Shown here one piece after another: positions 1-11,167 of a stretch of DNA of 64,000 bases; positions within the stretch are counted from its first letter, which is position 1, and the number at the start of each line of letters is the position of its first letter. The DNA comes from Desmodus rotundus. Lineage: Eukaryota > Chordata > Mammalia > Chiroptera > Phyllostomidae. A program made the position numbers and the translations under genes. The notes beneath the pieces are model-generated. The model was not told where the DNA came from. It saw nothing but the letters and a program-made list of their open reading frames with translations, and did not search any database. Location of the stretch: the NCBI RefSeq assembly GCF_022682495.2, contig NC_071392.1, forward strand, positions 108,242,896-108,306,895, written 5' to 3'.

Positions 1-596
1 GGGACAGTGATCAGAGATTGTATCTCCCTGGCCTACTTGTTAGCCACACATTCTGGGACACGAGGTTTGGGAGGCTTCCAACACAGATTGCAGGGGCCCC
101 AGGGAAACATCGTATTGTCCCCAGTTATCTCTGTGTTCACACTCTCTAACTCTGCTTAGCCCGTCTCTTCGCAGAACCCTTCAGGATCCGCAGCTGTGGT
201 CCGTGATTTTGGTAGTTTAAAAGAAACCCTGGGTGGGGGTGGGGGGCAAGTTTTTCCTGAAGACATCAAAGGGTCAGCCTAACATAAAAGGAAATCATAT
301 AAAACTATATATATATATATATGGAACAAAAGAAAATAAAACAAAAAACCTGACCCTGACCCAGGTGCCTGATCCATATGTCAGAGTCGATAAGACTGGA
401 CTTCTGTGATCTGTTCTATAGAGTTGCCAACTGAGGCAGGAATGTTGCCTGGTCCAGAAAAGGCAGCCGCATCAAAGGGAGGTTTTTATGGACTTTGGCA
501 CAAGGATGAGAAAGGAACCGTATGTCCAAGGCTTTGTGAGGACTCTTGAGGACTGATGTGGTTTCTTTTACCCCTACTTTTAATCAGTGACTGCAC
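1..596. other. Non-coding stretch, no gene seen
   Basis: No convincing ORF or recognised repeat. It holds a G-rich run at about 229-246 and a short TA dinucleotide run at 306-322. Confidence 0.5.
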
Positions 597-966
597 ATCA
601 GGGTTCAGCCAGAGAAACAGAACTAATGGAAGATGCACATCAAGACCGATTGTAAGGAACTGGCTGATGTGCTGGTGGGGGCTGGCTGAGCAAGTCCGAA
701 ATCTGCAGGGCTGCCTGGAACTCTTGGGCGTGGGCTGGATCTTCTGTCCACAAGCAGCATTTCTTCTACAGGGAAACCTTAGATCTTCCACCTGACTGAC
801 TCAGGACCACCCACCTTATACAGGACAATTTCCCAGGCTTAAAGTCAACTGATTATGGACTTCAAGCACATCTACAAAGTAACTTCACAGCAACTCCTAG
901 ACTAGGGTTTGATGAAAGGGCTGGGGACTGTAGCCTACCCACGTTGACACATAAAACTGATCATCA
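597..966 (-). mobile_element. MLT2-like ERVL LTR, antisense, degraded
   Basis: Read on the minus strand it starts with a GTTTTATGTGTCAAC-like segment and ends in a GTTTCTCT...AACCCTG-like segment, the two ends typical of MLT2 LTRs. The middle is shortened relative to the better copy at 22161. No internal retroviral sequence is attached, so it is probably a solo LTR. The family name is from memory. Confidence 0.72.
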
Positions 967-1254
967 TTTGGTGCCACCTCCTAATACTGTATATTCAGGA
1001 TCCCTCTCCTTCTCTCCATCCTCATTTATAGGCTCTAGGTCAGTGGCTCCCTACTGTGTCCCTGCATACAAGTCCATGGTCCCCAGTCCAACCCAGGGTG
1101 GCACAGTCCAGGTCAGAAGCCACTAGGTTCTTCCCACTCATTATGGCATAAACACCCAAATCCTAAACTGGGCTGTTACCACCCCTCATTTGAACCAAAG
1201 CCCCAAACCACTGACCTGCTCACCTTGCTCACGCTTTTCCTTCTGTACGGGACA

Positions 1255-1425
1255 GTAGCTGACATTTCCTGGACACCTGCCAGTTCCCAGGCACTGTGTC
1301 AAGTGGTTTGCCATAGATGGTCTAATCTGATAACCAGAACGGCTTCGTTTTGTGGGTGGGGAAACGGAGACACGGAGAGAGTGATCTCTTGGTCACTGAG
1401 GTGGGAACTGGCCTAACCTCCAATC
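1255..1425 (-). repeat. MIR SINE, antisense
   Basis: The order of blocks (CCAGGCACTGTGTCAAG, then GTGGGGAAACGGAGACACGG) follows the reverse complement of MIR, where CCAGGCACTG is followed by GATGAGGAAACTGAGGC. Heavily diverged. Confidence 0.7.
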
Positions 1426-1479
1426 CCATAAAGACCGACTCCGCAGTTCTTGACTTTGAGCGTTACATTATATTTTCTT

Positions 1480-1800
1480 CCTGAAGGTTCTCTTCTCATT
1501 CATCCAATGATAGTCTATTTATCCCTCAAAGCCCATCTCCAAAGGCACCCCCTCATGGGAGCCTTGTGGGTTTCATCGGTAGACACTGCAGCCCTCTCTT
1601 TGTGCCTCCATAGTTCTTGGCTCACTGCCTTTTTTCAGGCCCCCTTTCTGTGATGACCTGCTAATGTGGCTGCATTCTCCACCCACTTGATGTGAGCTCC
1701 CCAAGGGGAGGGCCTGTGTTGGCCTCCTCTGCTTCTGGGCTCCGAACAGGGTCTGACCCCTTATTGACACTCACGGCTGCTGTCAAGAATTGACTTATTT
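1480..1800 (+). repeat. L2 LINE 3' region
   Basis: It follows the L2 3' order: a TCCCTCAAAGCCCATCTCC-like segment, then TGTGAGCTCCCCAAGGGGAG (L2 'gtaagctccatgagggcag'), then the region before the tail. Degraded; ends estimated. Confidence 0.6.
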
Positions 1801-2934
1801 GGGGACTCACGGTCTTTCTCAAGGCCCAGCTAATGGCTAGCAGCGCTGACAGTCCTTAATTACCCTACATACTCTTCTGTCTATACCAACACATTCCTGC
1901 AACAAAGTCAGATGTTGAAGTCGAATCCTCTCTATTGCCATTGCTGTGGAGTGATGGTGGCCGATAGCTCACTGCCAGCCCATGCGCCCGACTGATTAGC
2001 AAGGGTCTGGCAGGAGGTGCTTTTTCCTTCCAGAAGGAGCTAAGCAACTGCTTCCACTGTCCGCTTCATCTCAGCTATATTTCTCCAGTGTCTCAATAGC
2101 TCAAAATGCAGGGAGTTATTTGGTGTCGAAGCAATTGTCTGGGAGGTTGTGAGGTCCCAGCCTCAGAGGGCATGGTGCTCATCGATGTGCCTAGCTGGGA
2201 CTTTCGGGCATCTTTGGGGGGGGGCTGCAAGGGTCCTCATTTGCATGAGAGCCCGAGGTGCCTTCTAGGACCAATGGGCAAGCCAAGTCTCTAGTGAACC
2301 AGCACTACAGTTCTTGGATATGGGCCTCAAAGGCCATTGCCAATATTTTAGATTCACATTCTTGTAGATTAAAAAAATGAATGGATTCATCTTGAGGTAG
2401 ATGAGCTTCCAGATACCCAGGATGAATGTTAATAGGAGAAGACACTTGGCACCAGCCAGTCTAGCCTCAGAATGACCTGTACCCAAGTCCCCAAGACCCC
2501 AGATAGAATGCTGTTAGACTTTGGTCCAAGTGAGGAATGCCCCTTTGGTGTGTCCCCTTGACAGGTCAATGAGAACAGGGTCCTCTCCAACCCAGGGAGG
2601 ACATCGTCATGGGGACAAATGGAAGAGCTTGCTGTGCCCACTCTGGCAGGGAGCCGAGCGTGAGTTCAAACAGCAGGTACATCAAGGCCAGTGTCACGAT
2701 AAGCCTCCCATCCTTGAACACTGCTAGGTATTATAGGGATATTTTAATGGTCACCCCAGACCCTGAGAAGAGAAAAGACAAATCTAAGCCATTGTAGTCC
2801 CCTTTGTTCTGCTCGGTGGCCTTACCTCCTGGTTAGTACAGTCCGTAACTCGTTTCAACCCCGTTGCGCTGGGGTGTGACTGCATTTGTCCAAGTTCCCT
2901 GCCTTCCTCCACCTGCCCCAGCGCTGGGAGCTGC
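1801..2934. other. Non-coding stretch, no gene seen
   Basis: Only short frames on both strands. A perfect POU octamer ATTTGCAT lies at 2239-2246, and a run of eight G at about 2216-2224. No repeat family recognised. Confidence 0.45.
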
Positions 2935-3062
2935 ATGCCACGGCTTCTATGGATTAGGAACTTCCAAGGGTGGGGACTGTCTTAGTCACCCATGTTACCT
3001 TGACATTCAGCACAGGGCTTGTCACATCACGGGTACCCCATAAATACTTGATGAATAAAATT
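2935..3062 (+). repeat. L2 LINE 3' end
   Basis: GGTGGGGACTGTCTTAGTC, then CAGCACAGGGCTTGTCACAT, then a CCATAAATACTTGATGAATA-type tail matches the terminal 120 bases of L2. Confidence 0.72.
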
Positions 3063-3428
3063 GAGGGACAGATCACAGACAGGACACAGTTGCTTCATCC
3101 TTATAAACGAGGTAAGGCCTGATATGATTTCACTCACATGCAGATACAGCTCGTTGTCTCTAATGCAATGAAGAAATCTGGCTCGATCTACTGAATTTTT
3201 TGTGTGCTGGCAATTAGACTGATAATAAAAATTCTTCCTCACCCACAGATATTCTGGTTTGGACTAGGGTAGGCATTTGCCAATTCTCCTTTTGCTCTGT
3301 ACCTAGTGGATACGGTCTTGATTCCCCAGAGCACTGGGGCGGACATGAATTTGGGTTACTCTGACCGTCAGTTCAGATGGCCTGGATGGTGCACTAATTG
3401 GGGGATTGTGAGAAGAACATAAAACCTA
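3063..3428. other. Non-coding stretch, no gene seen
   Basis: No recognised repeat or coding signal. Confidence 0.4.
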
Positions 3429-3590
3429 GGGCCAAAGAAACCGAGTTTCATCACAATTAAGTGTATTGACTACCTATCACTTTTTAGTGAACCCTAAACC
3501 TCAGTTTCCACATCTGTAAAATGGGTATAATCACATCTGCCAGATAGCTTTGTTCAGAGTATTCAGGAACTACAGGAACTATCCTGAGAT
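3429..3590 (+). repeat. MIR SINE
   Basis: Contains the MIR core block CCTCAGTTTCCACATCTGTA followed by AAATGGGTATAATCACATCTG. The tRNA-like head is poorly kept. Confidence 0.78.
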
Positions 3591-4294
3591 AAGGAGCTCC
3601 GGTTGATGGGAGAAATAGATAGGTAATCAAAAAATTAATCTACAATACCTATATGCTGGCAGAGGTCAGTCCAAGGCCAATCATGGGACCTTAATTACTC
3701 ATGCCCACCCTGTGCCTTGGACAGTGCATGGCAGAGGGGTCACGATGGTTCATGCCCATGCATGGGTGAGTGGGATGCTCCTGGCTTCCCACAGTCCCGG
3801 GCCTGGGTGGCCCCTGGCCTGGTCTCTACAGCTCTGTCAGTAGACGATCATGAAACATCTCTTTGGATATAAGGCCCGGCACACAAGTGTGAATTTAGCT
3901 CCTAAAGCATGTGAGTTCTGGGAATTAGAAAATGATAGCTCTCAGGAGGCAGCGTCTGAACAGATGCGGAGGGCACTGGCTTATGGAGACTTGGTGGAAA
4001 CGTACTTTGCTTGTAAAGATCAAAACCTGTTCCTCTGCTCAACCACATGAAAAAGGGGTGCACTTTACGACCGTGTTCAAGGCGGAAGGTCAAGTGGTAA
4101 AACTGGGGGAAGGCAGCAGCCAGGACAGGAGGTGGCTGGTTTGTCCAGCTGGATCCCTCCACCTGCCCCAGGGGGAATAAGGATGATTCTAGCAGGGGAC
4201 ATTTGCATAGTTGTGCCTGGGTGTGGGGTCAGCCTGGGGGCTGGTCCTTGAGTCCTCGAGGACAGCAGGAGTGCAGGCGGGCATCAAGATCTGT
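3591..4294. other. Non-coding stretch, no gene seen
   Basis: Short overlapping frames only. A perfect octamer ATTTGCAT lies at 4201-4208. Confidence 0.4.
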
Positions 4295-4400
4295 GTGAGG
4301 TGTCAGATGATCTAGGCCAGTGCCCCTGGCCTCTCTCTGTGCCTCAGTTTCCTCATTTGAGATCATGGTGCTGAGCTGCGTGCACCAAGAGAGAAAAAAG
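4295..4400 (+). repeat. MIR fragment
   Basis: GTGCCTCAGTTTCCTCATTT is the most conserved part of MIR; flanks are barely recognisable. Confidence 0.55.
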
Positions 4401-4434
4401 TGATGGTTGTAAAGTTCTGTGATTACACAAATCA

Positions 4435-4965
4435 CGAAATAATAGTATTTAATTATTTATAATGTGTTTTGAGATCTTGGGATGAAAGCTGTGGAAGCTG
4501 CAGCATGTTATTAACTGGTTGTCAGCAACCTTTGTTCAGTTAATAGACTTAATTACTACATTAATTGGAGACAGTGGTGGGGAGGAGTGAAGGGCCTCCC
4601 AGCCTTCTTCCTCCCCACCCACTGCCCAGCTCTTCCAGGTCAGTCCCAGGGGGTGTGTGCGCACCTGTTCCGAGCCCTTTCCTTATCTCCTGGTCCTTCA
4701 CCCCCGTGGTTATCACTGGGGAGTACATTGTACGTGAGGGCAGTTTAGTTTTGGGGGGTTGATGAGGCTGCTCTCTGTTCTCCCCGTGTATCAATCACCC
4801 GCTCTAATCAGACTGTAAACGTCTTCTTCTCCCCTCGATGCTTGTTGCAGGTCACGTGGCTGCTATGTAAATCTCGGTCCCTGGAGCAGTTTAATGGCCA
4901 CGGTGACCACAGGTAGTAACTCAGGCTCCCCTATAAACGGAAAATAAAAACAACAACCCATTACG
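4435..4965. promoter_or_regulatory. Repeat-free block, possible conserved non-coding DNA
   Basis: The first 130 bases are AT-rich with several TAATTA/TTAATT homeodomain-type motifs (4440-4565). The last part (4800-4965) is also unique-looking. No repeat family is recognised. Conservation is inferred from composition only. Confidence 0.25.
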
Positions 4966-5464
4966 GATGATGGTGGGTCTGCAAGTACACACAGCGCATC
5001 GTAAAATTGAGGAATTGCTTCCGAGCTTGGCTGAGGACAGGTTGGGGAGGGGGCTTCAGGTAGTGGGAGAGAGCAGATTTGTGACCTGCCATTTCCAGGG
5101 TGTCTTTCCCTCTCTGCCCTGCCCCGGCTCAGCCACAGGTGCTGAAGAACTTGACCCTGCCCTTCCCAGCAGGCAACAAGTGGTTCTGATCAGGCTCTGT
5201 CTCTGCCTGTGGGTGGGGCCCGTGTTGGCCAGTGAGTCTTGCTGTCCTTTCTCTGAAACTGGCACATGTCCTGGGGCTGCCTGAGGTCACTACCGACCTG
5301 TTGCCCCTCTCATCTGTGTCACTATTTTTAGAAGGGCCACATGACTGAGTGGAAAGGTAAGCGCCATAAATGTGGGGGTGTTTGCCTATTCAGTCACTGC
5401 TGTAGACCAGCATCTAGAGCAGAGAGGTGCCCAGTACATATTTTGAATGGGGCAATAAGTGAAT
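4966..5464. other. Non-coding stretch, no gene seen
   Basis: A 105-codon frame begins at 4967 but resembles no family I know and has an equally long shadow on the other strand. Confidence 0.4.
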
Positions 5465-5660
5465 ACTAAAGTCTCTGGGCTTGGGAGCCTGCATCTGCAT
5501 TCCGGCTCTGCTGCGTGCTAGTTGACGTGAAGTGGGAAAGTTACTTAACCCCTCTGGACCTGAGTTTCCTCCTCTGTGAACTGGACATCAGCGCCTGTGT
5601 AGGGGTTGTAGTGAGAGTTACAACAGATGGCATCTCTAAACATGCCTAGCAGCGTGGGTT
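5465..5660 (+). repeat. MIR SINE, near full length
   Basis: The tRNA-like head (GCATTCCGGCTCTGCTGCGT) is followed by GGGAAAGTTACTTAACCCCT and TGAGTTTCCTCCTCTGTGAA, the MIR order from head to core. Confidence 0.85.
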
Positions 5661-5679
5661 ACTTCAGAATGACAAATGA

Positions 5680-5795
5680 AGATCGTGAGGCTGTGAGAGG
5701 TTAAGAGGTTTGCCAAAATTTCCATGGGGTGAAAAATGTAGGAGGGAGAACCCAGGTATCCCAAGTCATTCAGGCTTAGTTCTCTTCCAGGAACA
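5680..5795 (-). repeat. MIR fragment, antisense
   Basis: GAGAGGTTAAGAGGTTTGCC and GAGGGAGAACCCAGGTATCC match the reverse of MIR (gaggttaagtaacttgccc, then gggattcgaaccc). It faces the MIR at 5465. Confidence 0.7.
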
Positions 5796-6319
5796 GTTGG
5801 GGCCTTTAATAGTCTGAAGGGGGGCTGTTCTGTTCCCAGATGCCAGGTGAGACAGAAATTCAGACCTGTTCACTGGATTGTCAATTCGTCCTGTCCACAG
5901 GGGGTCGCTGTTGAACACCAGTCCTGTGCAGCTCTAGGAGCCCTTCGTACCCTGAAGCAGTAATGTCCTTGCTGGCCTCCACCCCCGTGCAAATCAGAGC
6001 GGTGGGCTTCCAGGTGCGAGAAGTCCCAGACGGGCCAGGGCCGCAGGCTTCCATTACAGCAAGATGCCAGCAGTTGGATTCCCAAGCCTTTTTGTAGGAT
6101 AGACTGCCTCTGAAACTGCTAGTAAAAGAGTTCTTCTGATTCGAGGTTGTAGTAGCTTCATTTTCTCTTCCATCCTGGGAGGGAGACGATGAGAAGATAG
6201 TAACCATATCTGGGAGACCATGCTGGGGTCTGGTTACTCCCACAGGGAGGCCTTCCTTCACCCTAAGTTTAAGTTAGGGCACCTCTCCTACAGACATGCA
6301 TGGCGCCCCGTGCTTTAAT
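5796..6319. other. Non-coding stretch, no gene seen
   Basis: Two overlapping minus-strand frames (126 and 71 codons) show no known domain. No repeat recognised. Confidence 0.4.
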
Positions 6320-6482
6320 TTTATTGTGCCCATTACATTTATAATCACAAGGTTACTGGTGTGATTATTTGCATAATGCTTGCCTCCCTCCCACAACGGG
6401 GAACCCTGTGAGCGTAGGTGCCAGGTATGCTTTCCCACTTAGCTGTGTTATCCAGGCCTGGCACAGCATCCAGCATGTATGG
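6320..6482 (+). repeat. L2 LINE 3' region
   Basis: ACCCTGTGAGCGTAGGTGCC followed by GGCCTGGCACAGCATCCAGC corresponds to the L2 'ctgtaagctccatgagg ... gcctggcacatagtagg' order. Confidence 0.55.
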
Positions 6483-6504
6483 AGAATTTGACGACCGTGA
6501 ACAC

Positions 6505-6700
6505 GCTGGCAGACAGAGGGGACGGTTCAAATCTCAGCTTTATTGCAAACTATCCGGGCTGCTTGTCCAAGCTCTCCAAGCTGCTGTTTCCCCATCCAAA
6601 AAGAGGAAACAAAAATATACCACTTCAAAGGGATGCGGAGAGGACTGAATAACATAAACTTGAGAGACACAGCACAGTGCCTGGCCCATGTATTTCCCCT
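6505..6700 (+). repeat. MIR SINE
   Basis: Head GACGGTTCAAATCTCAGC, then GCTGTTTCCCCATCCAAAAA, then the ACAGCACAGTGCCTGGCCCA end all fall in MIR order. Confidence 0.72.
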
Positions 6701-6769
6701 CCCCGCTTCATCCCTTCCTTCCTTCCCTTTGTCCTCTTACTGCTCAACTCTTCACTCTCTCAGTTTTAT

Positions 6770-7055
6770 GTGGGCACACACGTGCACGTTCGTGTGTGTG
6801 CATGTCTCTGTGCATGTGTGCACATGTGTGTTGCACGTTGCCAGCACACACGTTGCACACTGCATGCACACACATGATTATAGGTGCAGGTATGTTTGCG
6901 TGCACATGTGTACACATGCACAAGCATGTTCTGCACACACACGCACACAAGTATTGTGTGTGTGCCGTGTATGGTGTGTGCATGTTTGTGTACACATTTT
7001 GCATGCTGTTCATTTGTGTGTATATGTGTGATTGTGTGCATGTGTGTGAACATAT
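6770..7055. repeat. Compound TG/CA alternating purine-pyrimidine tract
   Basis: About 285 bases of interrupted GTGTGTGCATGT and CACACA runs. It creates long cysteine/histidine-rich frames on both strands (up to 162 codons), which are low-complexity artefacts. Sequence of this type can adopt Z-DNA. Confidence 0.92.
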
Positions 7056-7464
7056 GTGTGCCTCCAGCACAGGAGAGTCTCACCTTTGAGGAGTAGGGCT
7101 GTGAATAAATCTCAGGTAGTGGAGTCTGTGCTTCCAGTTCAGGGGACCTACTGCCTGAGAGCCCTGAACAGTGCGGGCAAGTTAGGACAAGGCAGGCCTC
7201 AGAAATGTCCTCACCTGCCTCTGGCTGCACAGGCCACCTGCCGGGGAGGAGGCCTTGTTATGATGAGAGCTTGGTCCCCACGCACCTGAGTCCATCTTTC
7301 ACTTGCATCATCCTGATGTTCTGTAGCTCCTCCTGGCCTCCAGGCTTGGCAGGAAAGGGTCCTGGGCGGTAGAGAACAGGGCAGGCTGAGGGAGCTATTT
7401 TTTTCTCCCTGGGGAATAGCTGAAGAGCAGTTATCAGGGAAGACCCTGGGGATGCCAACCCCTA

Positions 7465-7545
7465 GTGATCTCAGCAAGTTGTTCAGCTCTTGGTGCCTCA
7501 GTTTTCTCTCCTGTGTAATGGAACTTTTGAGTTAAGAATAGAACA
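7465..7545 (+). repeat. MIR fragment
   Basis: GGTGCCTCAGTTTTCTCTCC then TGTGTAATGGAACTTTTGAG matches the MIR core. Confidence 0.65.
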
Positions 7546-8400
7546 GAAAGTATTAAATACAGATATATACCCAGCCCAGGTAACCAAATGCGTGAAGCAG
7601 GCTAATTTTAGGAAAACATGCTGTGGGGAAAATATTCTGACCGAAAAAGAAAGTTGTTTTCAATTTCAGCCAACTGTTTCTGTGTGAGAAGTTGAGATTA
7701 GAACTGCTAACTTTCCAATTATGCAAGAGAAAACAGATATGCATTTTTACACAAAGTCCTACACATTTTCTTGTTGGCAAAACATTCAGATTTTCCTAAA
7801 ACATTCTATGTGGCATAAGTAAAATACCTCTAAGGCCTAGATACGGCAGTCGGGTTGACACTTTGTGATTGGCAAATACTAAACACTAAATAATATAGTC
7901 GTATACATAGTTCCAAATCAAGCGCTGCTTCCTGCTGGAGGAAAGATGGAGAGAACTGGGCAGAGGGAAAGGAAATGTGGAGGGGAAAGGTAGCTAGGAA
8001 TGGTCAAGAGAGCTTGAGGAGCAGTGAAGGCAGAGATCCCGCTGTGGAGGCTGGGGGTGTTTGGCCTCTGTCTGGTCCCCTAGTGGGTCCCCCAGGGCAC
8101 ACTCAGCCCCTGTCTCCACTAATGCAGGTGATAACCAGCCTCCAGCCTCAATGGTGGGATGCTCAACATGGGCTGCCAGGGCGCCTGAATCCTTACGTTT
8201 CCTCCTGGGATCAGAGGATAGGGTGGGCTTCTGACTTTCCCTCACCCACCACCATGGAGCTGCAGGATATGGTGTCTCCAGTGCAGAGGATTCAGTTTGA
8301 AGGTGGAGTGATGCTTGAGTTGCTCAATCTGATATCTAATGTCACCAGTCTAAGCCAGATGACGCTGCCTCCTCTGGGTTTACAGACACCATCCAGCACC
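7546..8400. other. Non-coding stretch; AT-rich unique first half
   Basis: The part 7546-7930 is AT-rich with no recognised repeat and could be conserved non-coding DNA. A 163-codon plus frame (7975-8466) runs into the G-rich tract and resembles nothing known. Confidence 0.35.
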
Positions 8401-8401
8401 T

Positions 8402-8466
8402 TATGGGGCGGGGTGGGGAGTGGTGGGGTGGGGAGATGGGGGTGGGGGAGCAGGGTGGGGAGGTGA
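8402..8466 (+). repeat. G-quadruplex-prone G-tract
   Basis: At least eight runs of four or more G (GGGGCGGGGTGGGG and similar) within 65 bases on the plus strand, well above the four runs needed for an intramolecular quadruplex. Confidence 0.8.
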
Positions 8467-8524
8467 GCTCAGCTGCCCGCCCATTCAGATGCTCTTTTTC
8501 AAATACATCTCAATAGGTGGCCGG

Positions 8525-8645
8525 AGAGCTGTAATTGCCCTGGGCAAGAGTGACTTCAACTTCCTGAGTCGCAGTCTCTTCATCTGTGAAATGGGGATAA
8601 TAGCACCTGGCTCTCACAGCTGGTGGAGTGTCTGGTGTGCTTGTT
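8525..8645 (+). repeat. MIR SINE
   Basis: GAGTCGCAGTCTCTTCATCT then GTGAAATGGGGATAATAGCA is the MIR core; a weakly kept GCCCTGGGCAAG precedes it. Confidence 0.82.
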
Positions 8646-8984
8646 TCTTCCTGTCCTGCATTTGCCAATGTTACACAGAACGGATCACCCCGTCTGCACC
8701 ACCGCACTTTCGGAACAGTCCATCTTCGCCTGGTCCTGCTCCTTCCTCCCTCCAGCGTGCTCCTGGGGGCCCGAGGGGGGAGGCTCAAGGAGTCATCTGT
8801 GGACACGTGTAAACTGAGACCTCAGTACACTTACTCCCAAACCAAAGGGTTTCGGTTTCTGTAGGGTTAGGACTGGCAAAAAGAGGGGCAGAAGGTGGTT
8901 GAGGTTAACATGCAAATGGTCAAAAACTGCGGAGAAAAGAAGCTGCAGTGGGAATGGGTGGAAGGTGAATGAATTCAGTTGCAA
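8646..8984. other. Non-coding stretch, no gene seen
   Basis: No recognised repeat. A perfect octamer (reverse, ATGCAAAT) lies at 8910-8917. Confidence 0.4.
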
Positions 8985-9165
8985 ACAGTTTTTGAGCCTT
9001 TGTTTTGATTCTAGGTACCTGAGACAGTGGAGAACAAGATAAATGTGGTCTGTGATCCACTCCCAGAGCTCGCAGGCCTTGAGGGCAGACAGACACCGGA
9101 CAGAAATGACCGATGTGGAGAAAGGTACAGAGGGGGATATTCAGGGTGTGATGGGGGTGCATACA
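8985..9165 (-). repeat. L2 LINE 3' region, antisense
   Basis: GATTCTAGGTACCTGAGACA, then a GAGAACAAGATAAATGTGG-like block and CCCAGAGCTCGCAGGCCTTG follow the reverse complement of the L2 end (ggcactggggataca, gaacaaaacagac, catggagctta). Confidence 0.55.
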
Positions 9166-9218
9166 AGCAAATCTAACTGTCTGTTGCAGTCTCCCAAATG
9201 AAGCATGCCAATGTTTTT

Positions 9219-9439
9219 GTTTTATTTTTTCTGTTTTATTTATTTATTTTTTTAGAAAGAGGGGAAGGGAGAGAGAGAAACATCGATGTGCAAGAGATAC
9301 ATCGATCAACTGCCTCTTGCATGCCCCTAACCAGGGAACTGGGCCACAACCCAAGCACATGCCCTGACTGGGAATTGAACCAGCAACCTTTTGGTTCACA
9401 GGCCAGCACTCAATCCATTGAGACACACCAGCCAGGGCC
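9219..9439 (-). mobile_element. VES SINE, full length, antisense
   Basis: Head on the right (ACACACCAGCCAGGGCC), then the tRNA-like body with the B box as reverse GGAATTGAACC, the repeated CATCGATGT motif, a GA-rich region and an A/T-rich tail on the left. A 10-base duplication CAATGTTTTT at 9209-9218 and 9440-9449 marks the insertion. This family is typical of yangochiropteran bats. Confidence 0.95.
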
Positions 9440-9449
9440 CAATGTTTTT

Positions 9450-9690
9450 AATAGTAATAATAATAATGACTAACAAGTACTGAGAGCTTCTTATTTGCTG
9501 GGCACTTTGCATGCATGATCTCATCAAATCCCAGAGCAGGCCACTGAAATACACATTTTAAAGAAGCTGTGGTTCTGGGAGGCGGGGTAATGCCCGTGGT
9601 TGCTTGGCCATTTGTTGGTAAAGGCAGATTTGGAATCAAGGCCTCATGGCCGTACTGCACATGGATGCAGGGAACTCTGGGCTCTGACTA
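9450..9690 (-). repeat. MIR SINE, antisense
   Basis: Starts with the AATAATAATAATGACTAACA tail, then TTTGCTGGGCACTTTGCATG, then CATTTTAAAGAAGCTGTGG and GATTTGGAATCAAGGCC. Near full length; the VES SINE at 9219 inserted beside its tail. Confidence 0.82.
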
Positions 9691-10699
9691 ATCCTGCTCA
9701 GAGGTTGGCAACCTGGCTGACACCAAGGGGTGGCCTCAAGCCTCCCTCTGTTCTCTTCCTCAAGGGAATATGCAGGTTCTCAGAATGTAAGAAGGAGACT
9801 CTGGAAGAGCAGACCCACTTGAAGGAAGGGTGGACACACAAGCAGGGCACGAGGGAGGGCTATTTCTGTCTCTCCCCCTGGGTGGACACTGTCACTTTCC
9901 TTCAGGGGCACGCACTTTCTGGATTCATTCACACTTCCTGGACGGCACTTCTCGAGACAGCTCATACCACCTATAGGGTTAGGTCACCCATGGCTGTTTC
10001 TAACTTTCTCTTTTTATTCAGCATCCATTGAGGCTGAGGAGGTGTCTGAGGTCTGTGCCTCTGAAGAACGAGGGATGAAAACAGTTGCCTGATTCCCAGC
10101 TCTCTGTGCTGCCACCTCAGGCTTCACGGACTCAGCAAAGTGGAGGGAGCACATGTTTCAGGTCCTTCTGTCACTCGGGCAATCCCAGCAGCCCATGGGG
10201 GAGAGGGACGACATGTGACATCAGATCTTCCCAGACCCAGGGCTACCATGCAACCTGATCGCTTGAAGGCTGCTTGGCATTGGAAATTATTTTCTTTCCA
10301 GATTCTCCAGAGATGCTCATATGCATGAGTGGGGCAAAGGTGCCAGCTTGGATTTGACCTTCTAGGCAGAGTGACGGCTGAGCAAAATGTTACTGGACCT
10401 GGCTGATCCTGAGCAATGAAAAGGAGAAGAGGCAAAAAGCACATATTTAGAATTGAATTGGACAAGTCCTTTTGTGATTCTGAATGTTCAGATGCTTAAA
10501 AAAAACAAAACAAAACACATTTTTGTTTTCCATCTTCAGCTGGAAGTGGTCAGAACCCAGACTGACAGTGGTGTCGCCCAGGAGTGAGGCGGGCCTTCCT
10601 TTAGTGGCGCCGCCCATCCCAGACTGGCCCAGGTGGGAACTGGGTATGGGGGCAGGTGGGGGAAGACCTCATAAGACAGCCCACTATGTAGTGGTATAC
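9691..10699. other. Non-coding stretch, no gene seen
   Basis: A 143-codon frame (9600-10031) begins inside the MIR and is not credible. No repeat recognised. Confidence 0.4.
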
Positions 10700-10985
10700 T
10701 CAAGAAGAACCGATTGCCACTTTATGCCAAGACTTGCTCTGGGAACTGGAGGTTCAGAAATGGGGAGGATATGGCCACCCCCGGTCTCTCGGAACCTCAG
10801 GACTGATGCTAGAGAGAACACGTCGTCAAATACAATATCCCATGTGAAGTCTTACAACAAGATTTATACGACCAAGGGCTGTGGTTTTGCACAGAGAGCA
10901 ATGACTAATTCTGCTGGGTCAGTGAAGGTGATCGGGTCAGGGAAGGTGGTTGGGGCAAGCTTCAAGAGCTTTGATTTAAACGCTA
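10700..10985 (-). repeat. Possible L2 LINE, antisense, very degraded
   Basis: TTTATGCCAAGACTTGCTCT followed by GGGAACTGGAGGTTCAGAAA resembles the reverse L2 end (atgtgccaggcactgttct, ggcactggggatacag). The longest frame in the window (190 codons, 10484-11056) runs across it, so I treat that frame as chance. Confidence 0.35.
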
Positions 10986-11167
10986 AAGAATGTGTAACTC
11001 GAATAAATCTTGACCCTTCCTTCCTACCATGGTGCAGTCTGATTTTGGTGTTGTAATGTGTGAGAGAGTGAATAAGTAAACATGATTGTTGGAGGTAGTT
11101 TCAGTCTTTATTCAGTTACTGGAGGAAGTACCAGTGGGAGAGGGCTACACGTAAACATCTCTGCTAG

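Noticed and set aside
5890..5906. CTCF-like CCACAGGGGGTCGCT
   Set aside because: One base short between the conserved halves compared with the CTCF core, so not a good match.
6543..7031. 162-codon plus frame and 108-154-codon minus frames, Cys/His/Thr-rich
   Set aside because: They translate the TG/CA tract and a MIR; composition is purely low complexity.
7975..8466. 163-codon plus frame
   Set aside because: Ends in the G-rich tract as a Gly/Trp run and matches no family.
10484..11056. Longest frame in the window, 190 codons, plus strand
   Set aside because: No recognisable domain, no homologue I know, and it crosses a probable antisense L2 relic. Length alone is not unusual over 64 kb on six frames.
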